From Nageia nagi (taxonomy: Eukaryota > Pinophyta): a DNA stretch of 64,000 nt. Each line of letters begins with the position of its first letter. Position 1 is the first letter of the stretch. The position numbers and the translations under genes are program-made. The notes under the pieces are model-generated. The model made no database searches and was not told where the DNA came from. It was given only the letters and a program-made list of their open reading frames with translations. Shown here in pieces: positions 1 to 12,459 of this stretch. Location of the stretch: assembly GCA_050084985.1 (NCBI GenBank), contig JBITNC010000001.1:181226001-181290000 (forward strand), given 5' to 3'.

Positions 1-640
1 TTTCTATTTCTAAGGGAAAAACTACTTCTACCCCATAAATGAGAGAAAATGAGATTTCCTTAGTAGGGTTTCTAATACTAGCTTTTCCATTCCCTTTAGG
101 GTAATGAGATGCTGAAAAATTAATTCTAATATGGTATCCTTTTCATAAGGCTAGCACTTCCTTATTTTTGAAATTCTTTCCTCTATATACAATAATTTGA
201 GTGGAAATTCTAAAATGATAAATGATGTGATACTCTATGAATTCTCCTATTTTTGGTCCTTTTGTGGAGATCATAGGAATAGCTTCAACCCATTTTGTGA
301 AATATTATATGGTTTTTATTATAAACTTATGACCATTTGAGGAAGTGGGAGATATCTAACCTATAAGATCCAAATCCCATCTCAAAAATGACTATAGTGA
401 TTGCATGGGTTGTAGTAATTGTGATGGTTGATTAAACAAATTAGAATATTATTGACATTTGAGGCATTTTTAACATATTTGATAAAATCACACTCCATAA
501 TAGGCCAATAATAGCCCATGTACATTATTCATTTTGTAATTGTAGGATCACTAAAATGTCCACATATTTCATCATGTGTACATGAAATTGCAATTTATGA
601 ATTAGCCCATTCCAAGCATCTAAGTAATATTTTATCAAAG
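1..640 (-). pseudogene. TE1 integrase, degenerate
   Basis: Integrase would insert the element cDNA into the host chromosome. The minus-strand translation shows the end of an integrase zinc-finger region (MGYYWPIMECDF, about 520-480), then core fragments, and near the edge a block containing the gypsy motif KGNGKAS followed by SLIYGVEVVFPLEI (about 90-1). Between these two blocks the usual AYRTS-type stretch is missing, so there is an internal deletion besides several stops. The domain continues beyond the window. Confidence 0.6.
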
Positions 641-839
641 CCTCTATGATATAGAATATATCCTATTATAGAATATTTTAATTTGAATGCCTTCATATCT
701 AATTTCATTAAATTGATAGGTAAGAATCCATATCTTAAGAATTTCACTAATTGGATATGCCATAAATTTTTATCTTCCATTGTAATATCAAGAACTACAT
801 GTTCTACTCTATCCCTTTCCAATGAGGATTCGGTAATTT

Positions 840-1330
840 AGACTATTTCAATGTGAATGGTTTATTGATTAGGGTTCTCAAGTATCAAAGGAACAATTGA
901 AGCCATAACATTGATGAACCTATTAGTTGATCTCAGTGTTGTCTCTGGGTCAAATTTCTCAAATGATTGTAGTAGATTATGCACCAAGTTTAAATAGTTT
1001 TGGAGTAAAGGTTCTTTACATTGGAAAGTCCTTTTAAACTGGTTTAAAATTAACAATAAATCATAAATAAATTTGATCTTTCTTACCTTTATTTTTATGG
1101 TGATATTTATGGCTAGTATTAAGGCTTCATACTCATCATTATTATTTGTACATGGAAAATTAAGTTTGAAGGAGTATGGTATGGAAATCCCTTACAGAAT
1201 TATAAATAGCACACCTGCACCTCCATTTTTATCACATCAAGATTTATCAAAATAAGTTACCATATCCCAAGCTTCCTCAATACCAATAATAATTTCCATT
1301 TCATCTAATTGGAAAACATGCTCATTTGGT
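840..1330 (-). pseudogene. TE1 second (plant-type) RNase H, degenerate
   Basis: After the retroviral-type RNase H the frame continues into a second RNase H-like segment: an acidic linker, then blocks such as NGGAGVLF and NNDEYEALILAI (about 1220-1080) and a tail ending LENPNQ. In Tat-lineage elements this archaeal/plant-type RNase H follows the standard one and is thought to complement or replace it. The segment is interrupted by stops. The assignment rests on these motifs and on the matching segment in TE7. Confidence 0.55.
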
Positions 1331-1422
1331 AATTCAATGATGAGTGGTATATCATCATGTAGCGATGCTTTAGTAAGATAATCGACTGTGAACTAACTTT
1401 TGATTGATTTTTAACTTATGAA

Positions 1423-2640
1423 TTATAGATCAAATTCTATTGGATTCATAATCCATTTAGATGTCCTTGTATTTGTATAAGTTTTGTTCATCATATATTT
1501 CAATGGATCCACTTTGGAAATTACATAAGAAATATGATTTAACATATAATATCTTAGCTTCTTTGTTGCGATGACTATTGCTAGGCATAGATTTTCCATA
1601 TACACATACTTGATTTTATAATTTAATAAGGTTTAGTGAACATATAATATGACTTAATCCTTATTTTATTCATTCTTTTGACAAAGCATAGTTCCTAATA
1701 TAGATTTCATAGCTGATGTATAGAGTAGGAATGGTTCCCCTTTCTTAGGTGGTACTAAAAATGAAGGTGATAAAAGGTAGCATTTTACTTCATCAAACAC
1801 TTCTTTTTGTTCATTACCCCAATGAAATGTAATCCATTTTTAATGGTTTGTTAAATGGTTTGCATTTGTATGATAATTATGATATGAAGCATCTTATAAC
1901 TTGTAACTTTCCTTATAGGATTTGTAATTCTTTTATATTTGAGGGGGGAGGTATATTTACTATCACTTTTATCTTATTAAGGTATACTTTAATTTCTCAC
2001 TTGGAAATAATGAAACCTAATAATTTTCTTGAAGTGACCCCAAAAAAATATTTCTTGGGATCTAATCGAATATTATGTTCCATTAATCTATCAAATATCT
2101 TTATGCATACCATTGGATAGTCTTTTCTAGTTTTAGATTTGGCTAATACATCATCTGCATAATCTTCCATGATATCATACATGTAATCATGAAAAATATA
2201 GGTCATTTCCCATTGATAAGTATCTCCTACATTATTTAGGTAAAAGGGCATTACTTTATTACAAAATGTTCCCTAAGGCATTATGAAAGTTATTTTATGT
2301 TGATCTTTCAATGCTAATCTTATTTGGTTATACCTTGAAAATCCATCCATGAGATATAGAATTTCATTTCCAATAATAGAATCAACCAAATTATAAATTT
2401 TTGGTAATAGAAAATCATCTTTAGGGAAAACCTTGTTTAAGTCTCTAAAATCCATGCATATGAGAATTTTTCCATTAGACTTTTTAATTGGCACCATGTT
2501 GGAGATCTAATCAAAATAATAAATGGGATGTATGAATTTTTCTTCTAAGATATTTTTTAATCCATATTTTACAATTAATTCTATTGTGGGATGCATCTTG
2601 TGTAATTTTTGTTTAACTAGCTTAGCATCCTCTTTAATAC
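1423..2640 (-). pseudogene. TE1 reverse transcriptase and RNase H, degenerate
   Basis: Reverse transcriptase copies element RNA into cDNA in the virus-like particle. Visible motifs in order are VPIKKSNGKILICMDFRDLNK (palm entry, about 2495-2435), LMDGFSRYNQIRLA (motif A, catalytic D kept), KVMPFYLNNVGDTYQ (motif B region) and DYADDVLAKSK (motif C, about 2150), so the YxDD catalytic pair survives. The RNase H part contains MENLCLAIVIATKKLRYYM and WIMNPIEFDL (about 1600-1423). Stops break the frame at about 2272 and elsewhere. It follows the protease-RT linker on the same strand. Confidence 0.8.
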
Positions 2641-4099
2641 CTAGGTTATGTACCACCAAGTTTGGATTCAACCCTGGCATATTAGCATATGACCATGCAA
2701 ATATATTTTATTTTTCTTTAAGTATATATACAAATTCTTGTCTCTCATATTTGGTTAGTGACTTTCATAATTAAATAATATTTGGATTATTAGGATCATC
2801 ACATAAATATACCTCTATGGTTTCTTCAATTAGCATATGATATCCTTTTTCTAATTGATTTGGTACTAGAATCCAATTGTTATCATTTAGGTTGCATCCT
2901 TCATCTTCACTTAAATATTGATCTTCCAAGGTTGTATTTATAGTGAATTCAAAGGTTTGTATTATAGAATCTATATCTTTGAATTCTTGTATTATGGGTT
3001 GGTAGGAGATGAGTGTAAAATCTGCAATATCATCATCTACCATGAATTATGATGAAGAACTACTAAAGCTTAATGGAATTAATGGCTCAAAATCATCACT
3101 TCCAAACTAGTCAAAAGATATTTTTTTGAACCCCAATCAAATATTTATTCAGTCTCAACCATTTTAATTGAAACAATATTAGATAATATAATTTTCAAAG
3201 ATAACATTTTAGACTCTGAATTATCTTGGCTTCGTATGCCTTCAAAGTTTTCATATGATTTTTCATATTCAGTATTTTCTAGTTCTAATTCAATTATGTC
3301 ACAATAAGATTTTTTTTTATTCTTACCTTTGTATCCCAATCCTATTTTATCAATTGGTAATTCATAATAGATATCAATTGTATATCGAGGTCCTTGTTCA
3401 TAATGACCTAAACCTTATCCCTTCCATTTATATTTATTGAAATATATTTGGATAAATGATCTCACAAGGTTATAAATATTCTAATGAATTTCAAAAAGCA
3501 CCTTCATGTGGTTTAGGTAAATAAATGAGAGGTGGTTCTATAGAGCCCAAATATATGAAAAGAGTTTGATTAGGAACTCTTCCTCATGGTACCAATTTCT
3601 CTACTACACTAGGAGATTCTTTAAGCCATCCCATTTCTTAAGAAGAGGGAATATTAAAGATCACATCATCAATTATGAGTTCTCCTATACCTAAATCTAT
3701 CAATTTTATCATTAGTAGGTAAATGCTTGATGGATTATCATCTTCTTCATAATCATCATTTTTTTGACAAGTTATTAGTTGGGATTTTTTATGAATAGGC
3801 TTTGATTAGTTCATATAGCTTGCATGCTTTTTCTTCCCAAGTATGCCTTTGTTGTAGTGTGGGTCTTATCTTTGGTTATGAACCATAATTGATCTTTTGT
3901 TGAATTTTGGATGATTCTTGAATGATAACATATTTTTGTTTTGAAGGACTTAAATATATGGAATTATTCATACCCACATCAATATTCAGTGGTCTTTATA
4001 TTGGTATTGGTGTTGTAAAGTAATAAGTAGATGGTAGAGCTACCTGTTTAGGTAAATGGGAATATTACAATGTGAATATGGGTTTTAATCTTTAGGAAT
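2641..4099 (-). pseudogene. TE1 protease-RT linker of pol, degenerate
   Basis: Minus-strand coding traces link the protease to RT. The longest open stretch (3043-2771) is acidic and reads VDDDIADFTLIS...PNNPNII, matching by position and composition the acidic pre-RT spacer of Tat-type elements. Around 4000-4099 the translation gives KGVVHCIPKD, which resembles sequence that follows the protease in this lineage. No separate function is expected. Several stops and shifts are present. Confidence 0.4.
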
Positions 4100-4440
4100 A
4101 CAATGTACTACACCCTTATGAACATACTTCAAATAATTATGGTATGTTGATGTTACATATTGCATATCCTTAATCTAAGGTCTCCCTAAAAGGATGTTAT
4201 ATTTTGTGATATCTCCTTCGATTACTTGTAACACTATCTGAACTATTTTAGACCCTACAATAATAGGCAACAAAATTGATCCCATTGTTGAACATAAAGT
4301 ATAATTAAATGGTTTTAGTTCTAGTGATAGTGTATATATATGAAAATATAGGAGATTCAAATTCTTGTATGTAGTTGTTGAAATAATGTTTATTGATGAA
4401 CCTTAATTAATCAAGATTCTCTTAAAAATTATTCCATATA
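4100..4440 (-). pseudogene. TE1 aspartic protease, degenerate
   Basis: The retropepsin-like protease would cleave the Gag-Pol polyprotein. The C-terminal hallmark KYNILLGRP (about 4200-4175) is clear. The active-site region reads ILIN-stop-GSSINIIS, so the catalytic aspartate appears changed to asparagine and the next codon is a stop. It lies between gag and RT as expected. With this active site it cannot have been functional in its present form. Confidence 0.6.
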
Positions 4441-4879
4441 CTTTAGCTATGATTGCAAAAGTATATCTTGACTATGTGCCCCATTCAAATGTTTAACTTC
4501 ATGATGTTTCCTACAAAATACATGAAACTATTAGGATTATTTATATCTAATTTGATTATTTGAAATAATTGATTCATTACATCCCTATGATTCTTGGATT
4601 GTTGTAGTAATTCAAATAGAGATATTTAACAAACTTTTGCATTTTTTAATTATTTATGTAGAGCTCCATTTACAAAGAGTTTAAGAGGTTATGGATTAGG
4701 TATGTGTGGTTGCACAACAACCTCATCTGGTTGGTTATCTAGAATAACATTTTGTTTTCCTTGTACCTTTTGAGTTTTTGTAGTAACATTGTCATTCCTA
4801 TAAGGGGTTGAATAATTATACTCTAGTTATGTGTTATTTGATTCTTATATGGATGAAATGAAATATTATTAGCTTGATG

Positions 4880-7193
4880 TTGAGAGAGAGGATTTTGTTA
4901 GATTCCTATGTTTTTATTTGGGATAGCCATAAGATTATCAACTTTCAATTTTTCATTATTAATCAGATCTTGAATCTTGTGTTGTAAGGTCCTACATTTA
5001 TTTGTATTAGGACCTTTTTGATGATGGTAATGATAAAATTCATTTTCATTATACCATATACTTTCTTTAGCTTGAGGATGTTCTAGTCTTACATGTAGTA
5101 AACTAATTAGTTAATGATCATAAAGTTTTCTTAGAATATCATAAAGAGATTCTAATAAAGGTGTGAACTTTGTTTTGAGTTTAGACTCCTTTTATGCATT
5201 TGATGGAGGATTTGATTTCTCCTCTTTAGTAATAGAAACTTAATTTATTAGATAGTAATGGTTTATTTGTTTATTCTATTTGATTTTTGTTCTTAACAAA
5301 ATCTTCCTTTTTTCTTAATTTTTATCTCACTATCTTGGACTTTAACCTTTTCAATTATGACACCCTGAGAAATAACTTCTTCAAAAGTATTATGTTGTTA
5401 AATTAATAAGATGCTAGCAATAGGTCTTAAAAAACTTTGACTAAAACTCTTCAATAAATCCTCTTGAGGTAGAGTATAATGCATGCTTATTTATATTACC
5501 CTCCATATCAAGATGAAATCAATGATCAATTCATATGACAATTGTTGTAGTCTTGTAAGATAAGTGATGGAAGTTTTATCCTTAATATTGATCCTAAAGT
5601 GTTCTAAAACTAAATTTGCTAATTGAGCATATGAACTGATGCTATATTTTGTTAAGTTGTTGTGCCAATCCATTGCTTATCTAGCAAGCATCATGGAAAG
5701 GATACATAGCATTAATGCATCATCATTAGCTATTACATACCTTGAATACTTGAATCATATAAGATGTTCTTTAGGATCTTTATTTTCTTTTAAATGGTTC
5801 AATTTTTAGAATTTCAAATTTAAAAGGAATATCTTTTTTGGAAACACTAGGATGAATAGGTTTGTTACAAATTATTTTATATGATACCTTTTGTTTACCT
5901 TACATACATAACTCCCTTTCAATTTCTATTAACTTTTTATAAATATCATCATTTTCTTCTCGTTGATTTTAAGGATACATAGGATATGCATCATTTCTTA
6001 TCCATTCTTTCTTCATACCTTAGGCATGATTCATATCTTTATTTAGAAGGCATCTTGGCATCATAATAAATCCCATCATATGGTAGAGAGGGAGGTAGAG
6101 GTTGATGAGGTAGTTATAGAGGTAATTATGGTTAGTAATATAGTTTTCCCTTATTTTTTCATAGAGTAAAGTGATATTTGTGAAGTTAATTTGATCAATT
6201 ATTGTGTGAAAGTTCTTTTCTCTTAGCCAAATACGGATCTTGATATCTATACTCTTCATTACCATGTGGTGATAAGAATCACACTTTGGGTTTTTCTTTT
6301 CTATCTCTACATAACATTTAATTAGATCCATGTTGGTTTTGGAAAATTTGCTTATTAGGATACATTGTTGGCTGTATATTTTGATGTAGATTGAACATTG
6401 GTTATGCTTGTAATCATAGTTATTCAGTAAACCCAACGGGTCTCTTCTTCTATTACAAACCTTGATCATAAGAATCCAACACTTATTGTTATTATTGTTG
6501 CATATTTTGATGTGGATTCTCTTTTCTATACACATAGGGGGTATTTCTTGCATCCTAAACCTTGTTGGGTTATGCCTATCCTTTACATCATACTCTTATT
6601 TAGGTGTCCTATAACTTAACAAAAGAGTTAATGTATTTGGTTTCAAAACATGGAAATGATTATCATAAAATTTAAAGTGATTTCTTGAATTTGGCATTAG
6701 AGTAGTTGTATGTATAGAAATATAGTTACTAAATTTTTCTATTTTATTAGATATTATAGAAGGAGTATAATTATATCTTCTCAAATATGATTCAACTACA
6801 CATCCATATGGTAGGTAGCATGTGATACAATTATACTTAGGTTTATAAGGACCTCTTTGAAGCACAATATCATTTGAATGGTCTTATGAAGGAGGTATGT
6901 TCTTTTATTCATTATCTTTCATGTTGTGGGTTAATTATTTATCTTCCCTTAAATATTATAAATCTAAAGGAAGAATATGGGCATGAGAAGAATGATCTTA
7001 ACTATGTTAGATGTTTTCTAATTGCATTTAATTCATGATTAATAGGATTTGAGTAAGCTTCAAGATTTATATTTCAAGGAGATTCTCTTCTCAAAATATT
7101 CCTGCTAGACCTATGTCTTTCTTTCTCCTCTAAATAGTATTCATCATATGGTTCTAGCTCTTGATAAGCTCATTGAGAATGAGTGTTAACCAT
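4880..7193 (-). pseudogene. TE1 gag, degenerate
   Basis: Gag forms the cytoplasmic virus-like particle. I place the start at the minus-strand ATG at 7193 (MVNTHSQ, then a stop), the first ATG after the leader; it leads into a charged stretch with EPYDEYYLEEKERHR. The capsid core is recognisable at 5673-5491 (MDWHNNLTKYSISSYAQLANL...), a retrotransposon-gag type helix-rich block. The 3' end shows RTLQHKIQDLINN (about 4990-4950), typical of the gag-protease linker. An asparagine-rich part at 6553-6020 lies in between. Many stops and shifts. Confidence 0.55.
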
Positions 7194-8905
7194 ATTATAT
7201 TTGTTTTTTATTTTGTATTTATTTGTTTTTTTATTTTTTTTTCATCAAATTATAAAAATAAAGTAAACATCGAACATAGTAATTTTATTTTTATCTTTTG
7301 AATTTATGTTTATGGAAAAGCACATGAATGTACAAATAATTTTCATGAATACTTACCTTAAGGTGTGATTATCTTTTTCTATATTTTTAGCATATTTAGT
7401 TAATATTTTTAGTATAAGCATAGTGAATTTGTATGTTTAAATCTTTTTAGTTTTCTTAGATTATTTTATCTAGTCAAGTATTTAATTAAGGTAGGTTGGT
7501 AATCCCATTAGGAAATCTAGGGTTAAGTAACAACTTGGTACTTAAAGTGGTACTCTTAGTGCAATGGGTTTCAAGTAATGCCAATGAGAACTACCTTGGT
7601 GATTAAATCTAACTATATCCCCTTTTTTTATAGTCATTTAATGGAAAGTAATGAATTCTAACCTATGAACCTAGTATTGATATCTAGGTTCTAGCTCTAA
7701 GGGTTATTGTATTTTATAGATGGGAACATGAGAAAATAAGAATCAATGATTGGTAATGACCTCCAACTCATTGATGTTAATTTTACCAAGCCTTATGAAT
7801 ATGCATTTAACTAAAACAAAGTACTCATGGATGCAAATTTTAACCTTCCCAATCATAGATGTCCATCGATTAAACTTTTTAATAAGATTCAAATAATACT
7901 TTAATTAGTGTGTAACTTAATCTAGATAACCCATAATATTTATTTCCTTTTAATGAGGTTCATTAATTGTTCCAATAGTGAAAGTATTTAAACATGATTT
8001 ATTACCTCTTATTACAAGTCACAATCACTTTTGATTGCCTTTCGGTGTGGTAAGGGTAGACAAGTAAGAAGCCTTTAATGTGAGTGAATTTCTTTTTAAT
8101 GTAAGTTCATTTACCCTCGTTACAAGTCATAATCTCCTTTGACAATATTTTGGCATGGCAAGGGAAAATAAGTAAGAGTATTAATATATAAGCACAACCA
8201 CCAAATTTATTAACTAATTTAATGTATCCTACTCTACCTTAAACTTGATTCATTCATCTTAACTTAATTCTAAATTTAATGATGATTAATTATCCCTTCC
8301 AAGTATGTAAGTAACTTAGTGTAGATTTATTCATCAAATTCATGTAATAATATGAAAAAAGAAAAGAATGATTCATTTACCCTTTTTCTATCCAATCCAT
8401 TTTGGTCACCTCAGATCAATTTTCAATGTAAAGGTAGAGTATAAGTGGATGAAATAGAAAACTTATTAGGTGATATATATTTTTTGTACAATCCCTACCC
8501 AATAAATAATTTAATGAAAACTAAACAATAAGGATATTAAAAATAATGTATTTTTATCATTAATATCAACTACCCTCTCCTACATGCATTCTGAGAAAAG
8601 AGATCACAAATAAGGGGTTCATTCCCATTTTTCATGTTTCATTCCTACATTGTGCTTGCTTGTATTGAAAAGGATAAAAAATTTCATCTTTATCTTTAAT
8701 ATTTGGCATTTTGACCCATTTGCTTGTATCATTGTCCAATCATCGACATCTGATACCCAATTGCTAGCGATTCTACAACTTGAACCTAAAAAATATATAG
8801 AACAAAAAAATATCAAATTTCATACCATAAGATACAAATTATAAAAATAATCATAAAAGCATAGAAAATGCCTTGTATTTTGTCATTAATATTTTCTATA
8901 TTCAA
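7194..8905 (-). other. TE1 untranslated leader, no gene seen
   Basis: AT-rich sequence between the PBS and gag. Short open stretches on both strands (for example 8619-8844) overlap each other and show no family motif. Two similar phrases about accessory 'aagtcac/ataatc' content near 8010-8050 and 8110-8150 look like an old internal duplication, but I see no gene or RNA. Confidence 0.4.
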
Positions 8906-8926
8906 GGGGCCCTCCTAGCACCAAAA
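8906..8926 (-). promoter_or_regulatory. TE1 primer-binding site (putative)
   Basis: Directly after the LTR end (GTATGACA) the minus strand reads TTGGTGCTAGGAGGGCC, a TGG-starting block in the position of a tRNA primer-binding site. I cannot name the tRNA with confidence. Its position fixes 8927 as the LTR end and the minus-strand polarity. Confidence 0.6.
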
Positions 8927-9861
8927 TGTCATACCCAAAAATTAACCTTGTTAGCAAATAAGACAAGATCTCTATATTAAAATAAATACATTCTTTATTA
9001 CTATTGAATTGACCTCAATTGTATAATTATGAATCTTTAGAATAATTATGCCTTGCTGAAAGAGCTTTTACAAAATAGTTTGTTGGGCCTTTGTGGTCAT
9101 TTCTAGAGTCATTGGTATCCTAATGTAATCATTTAATGGTTGGTATTGATTATTGGCATTTGATCCCAATCATTGATATTTTGATGACTATGTCTATAGG
9201 ATTTTAATTTTTTCTTCTAAACCTACAAATAGTATTTGATTTATTTTGTTCTTCTTTATCCAAATATCCTTAACAACTCCATTTTTCAATGCCTATAGAT
9301 CCTACATACATACAAATAAAAAACACATCAAAAATACATGTTCATTTTAGAAAAGAAAACATGATATTTAAAACCAAATGAACATGTAAAAAATATCAAA
9401 CTAAAGTACTCAACTCACTAAGGTTCTAGATGAATTTTAGCTGAGTTACTTTACTTTGAAATTAGATACCCTACTTCAATATTGAATATTTTATTTATAA
9501 AGATGGGAAATTGATAAGGTTTATATTTTGGAGACAAAAATATGGATAAAAAAGCTTATCTAGCTTTTTTATGGTGATGATCCAAAGCTTGGGCATGTAG
9601 GATGGATGTTGAGTCATCTATAATCCATAGCTTTTTATCCAAGTCACTTTAGGAACTTATCATTTTGATTTTGATTTTGCTAATCATAGAGTCATCGATG
9701 TCCAGGTATCAGATGTCGATATTTGGCTTGAGTCATCAACATTTGAGGTTGGATGGTGGCAATTGGCATTTTATTAGAAACTTTATAATAATATTTTAAT
9801 TTTTCATTCTTCTTTCATGTATTGAAAGAAGGGTCATTTTTGGCTATCTATGCACATAACA
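8927..9861 (-). repeat. TE1 5' LTR
   Basis: The segment ends on the minus strand with GTATGACA next to the PBS and probably begins with TGTTATGTGC at 9861. The two ends form an imperfect inverted repeat (TGTTATGT / TGTCATAC when both are read inward). It contains two loosely similar sub-blocks (about 9110-9230 and 9680-9830). The 3' LTR partner is not in the window, so the upstream edge is inferred. Confidence 0.55.
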
Positions 9862-9866
9862 CCATG

Positions 9867-10541
9867 TGTTATAACCAAAATAATAATAATTAGGATTATT
9901 TATAACATATTTAATTTAACCAATTAACCGTGAAATAATAGTAAATAATGATAAAAAAGATGAAAATTACCTAATTAACATATCAAAATAGATTTATGAA
10001 ATATACAAACTTATACATTACTTTCCATGTTGAACAAAAGTGATATTCATTTGAAAGAATATGAACAATGAGCTTCTATAAAGAATAGAGTTACCAATAC
10101 AACCTCAACCCAACATCGATGTTAGGATACTAATGGTGCTTCCTGGTTACCTTTCTAAATTTCCTCTCTTTTTCTCCATATCATCGCAAATGGATGGAAA
10201 AGATTGCAAGAATGAAGAGCTTAGAGTATAAAAAAATCTAGATATGATAAGTGGCATTAAGAAACATCAATCAAGAATGACATAAGCAATTACCATCTAT
10301 CAAGGATTTAGGATCATGTCATAATTATTTATGCATAACACCTCTACTTTTATAGGTAATAGGTCTAGTGCTAAGGCTCCTCCTTAGACTTATTGTGATA
10401 CTGGATCGACCTATTATCATAAAACATAAAGGTAAATGAGAGTGCACAATGATAAGAGTATTTATTTAATAAAATAATTAAATCATTTTGAATACCTTAA
10501 ATGATATTTTAATTAAATTAATTTTTTTTTAGGTGTTAATA
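9867..10541 (-). repeat. TE2: LTR of the TE8 family, reverse orientation
   Basis: Read on the minus strand it begins TATTAACACCTAAAAA (TE8 LTR: TGTTAATGCCTAAAAA) and ends ATTTTGGTTATAACA (TE8: ATTTTGGTTATAAAA). Inner blocks such as CACTAGACCTATTACC correspond to TE8 LTR text near 61770. It is therefore an LTR of the same family in the opposite orientation. The sequence after its end starts like the family PBS (TGGTG) and is then cut by TE1. Confidence 0.7.
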
Positions 10542-10744
10542 GATGTCTTACTTTGAATATGGTTTTATTGTTTTGGAACAAAGGATAATAAAAGTATAAA
10601 TTCAAAGTATAATAAGAAAAGTAAGAAAGTACTCTTTGAAAAATTATCTCACTATGGTAGTTTTGGATGCCCTAGTTTGTTTTCTATATTATGACCCCTT
10701 TTTGGCTTGGTTATGACATGATGGATGTCTCTCTATAATTGTAT
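10542..10744. other. Unassigned spacer
   Basis: This stretch lies between the TE2 LTR and the recognisable part of the TE3 5' LTR. It does not align with the start of the TE3 3' LTR, so it is either foreign sequence replacing the LTR start or flanking DNA. No gene seen. Confidence 0.3.
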
Positions 10745-11299
10745 TACATGTTATTATATAATTTTATTGAAATGATTGTTATTATTTCAAACTTAACTCT
10801 TCCTCTCTCTTTTGTCCTTGTAGGTAGAAAAGGAGGTGCATAACATAATAACCCCTATCAATTCTCTCTGATAGATGATTATCCATAGATAGGATACACT
10901 ACACTTATGATATCTCTAGATGCCACTTATCTAAGAATATGTTATGCTTTAATCTTATATTACATGCTATACTTTATGTATGATCTAATTATGTAGGTTT
11001 CATGACATCCATACTATACAATTCGTATTCTACCCACATTATGCAACTTCATGATCCATATATATATATAAAGGAGGTGATGAATGCTTGTTCACATAAT
11101 GGAATATTATCATCAAGTTCATCTCTGATCTAATCTAATCCTCCATATACTTTTGCCATAACTTGAGGATTTTTTACTTCTCTTATTAGGTGCATACTTT
11201 CTTGGTTTTATTCGAATAGCTTAGATAAGTGATTTGAATCTATATTGTAGATATATGTTTATTGTATTTATTATAGTAAATCATAATTTAGAGTCTACA
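10745..11299 (+). repeat. TE3 5' LTR, 5'-truncated
   Basis: It aligns with 14530-15083 over its whole length, for example CATGTTATTATATAATT, GGTTTCATGACATCCA, CCTCCATATACTTTT and the end TAGTAAATCATAATTTAGAG then TCTACA. Upstream of 10745 the match stops, so about 200 bp of LTR start are missing or replaced. Confidence 0.8.
11064..11073 (+). promoter_or_regulatory. TE3 5' LTR TATA box (putative)
   Basis: TATATAAAGG follows a short TA run within the 5' LTR, a plausible pol II TATA element about 225 bp before the LTR end. The corresponding place in the 3' LTR (about 14848) reads CTACAAATAAAGG and has lost the match. Confidence 0.4.
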
Positions 11300-11301
11300 T
11301 A

Positions 11302-11313
11302 TTGGTGAACCCC
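11302..11313 (+). promoter_or_regulatory. TE3 primer-binding site (putative)
   Basis: TTGGTGAACCCC begins two bases after the LTR end. Almost the same block follows the LTR ends of TE6 (28322) and TE8 (48438), which supports a shared PBS. The cognate tRNA was not identified. Confidence 0.6.
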
Positions 11314-11995
11314 AACTGATCCTACAAACCTTAGAATTTTAATTTTAGGGAATCACTTTTTTTGACGAGTCTTGCATTGGAAAATATTAGGTTTTATTTT
11401 ATTGGTTGAATTATTTTTCCCAAAATTTAGAAAATATTATTGCTTGAAATTTTTTTTTTTGAAAATGTCACTATAAAAAATCCAATTTTTGAAGGTCATT
11501 TTGTTCAAATTGGTTAGATCTAGCATCAAATTTTTTTTCCTAACCATAGATAAATATAATTAGAAACTTTCGCTAATTTTTCTAGGCCTAAATTTGCATA
11601 TTTTGGTCAATTTTGAGAAAAAATTAAAAAATAATATCACATTGAAAAATTATAAATTTGATAATATTTTGCAGCTATTTGGTGATTTTTTTCATAATAA
11701 AAACTTTCCAAAACCATAGTTCATCATAGTAGGCAACTTTGTTAAGATTAATTTAGGCTTAATGCATGCATTTTTATTGAGATTTTTAGAGATTTTCAAA
11801 TAAAACATTTTTGCATAAGAAACTAAATTTTGAAGGTTGTTTTCTTGAATTTTGAAAGCTCTAGCACCATAAAACTTGTCCCACATCATAGATATAAATG
11901 CTAGTAATTTATTTTTAATTTTGCATGGTACAAAAGTGCTTATTTTGTTATATTTCTTAAAGTTTTATTCAAAGCTCTAGATCTTACATTTTAAC

Positions 11996-12459
11996 ATGGA
12001 TACTACAACTAGAAGTGGTTTCTTTGAATATATGAATATGATATGTGATACATTTGAACCTTGTCCTAAACAAGAAATACCTAAGGATATGGATGTTGTG
12101 CAAAATAATAATAGCAAACAATCTTATGATGAAATTAGTTTATCAAATTCATGCTTAACTAATGCAAATAATGATGATATGCAAAATGAGATGTAAGTAA
12201 TAGGAAATCAAAAGAATGATGATGAGAATGATAGTGAGATTGATATTGATGATGATTATTTTACTATTGATATACACTTTGAGCCATATATAAATGATGC
12301 TATGTATAAATATGAAGTGTATGATATTGCATTTGAAAATCTATCATCTCAAGATCAACCCAAGAAAATTAAAAAACATATATTAGTTAATTCTTCTTTG
12401 ATGTTAGGAATTTATATTGATCTTGATTTAAAAAAAAACAATATCATGCATTTCTAAGA
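11996..12459 (+). pseudogene. TE3 acidic leader ORF (gag N-terminal-like), degenerate
   Basis: It starts MDTTTRSGFFEYMNM and continues as a strongly acidic, asparagine-rich sequence (NDDENDSEIDIDDDYF) with one stop at 12194 before ending near 12459. The internal block KQSYDEISLSNSCL resembles RKSHDKISLIGSCL in the TE8 ORF (57584-57949), and the TRS-containing start resembles the beginning of the TE6 coding traces. No enzymatic motif is present. I read it as the N-terminal part of a Tat-type gag kept in a non-autonomous family; an unrelated leader protein is the alternative. Confidence 0.45.

Larger units (their letters stand above)
1..9861 (-). mobile_element. TE1: Tat-like Ty3/gypsy LTR retrotransposon, truncated by the window edge
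   Basis: On the minus strand, in transcription order: 5' LTR (9861-8927), PBS, leader, gag, protease, reverse transcriptase, RNase H, a second plant-type RNase H, and integrase running off position 1. Integrase after RT is the Ty3/gypsy order; the extra RNase H with a YEALI block is the hallmark of the Tat/Ogre lineage. All domains carry stops, so the copy is dead. The 3' LTR should lie left of the window. The upstream edge rests on a TGTTAT / ATGACA inverted terminal match and is less certain than the downstream one. Confidence 0.8.
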
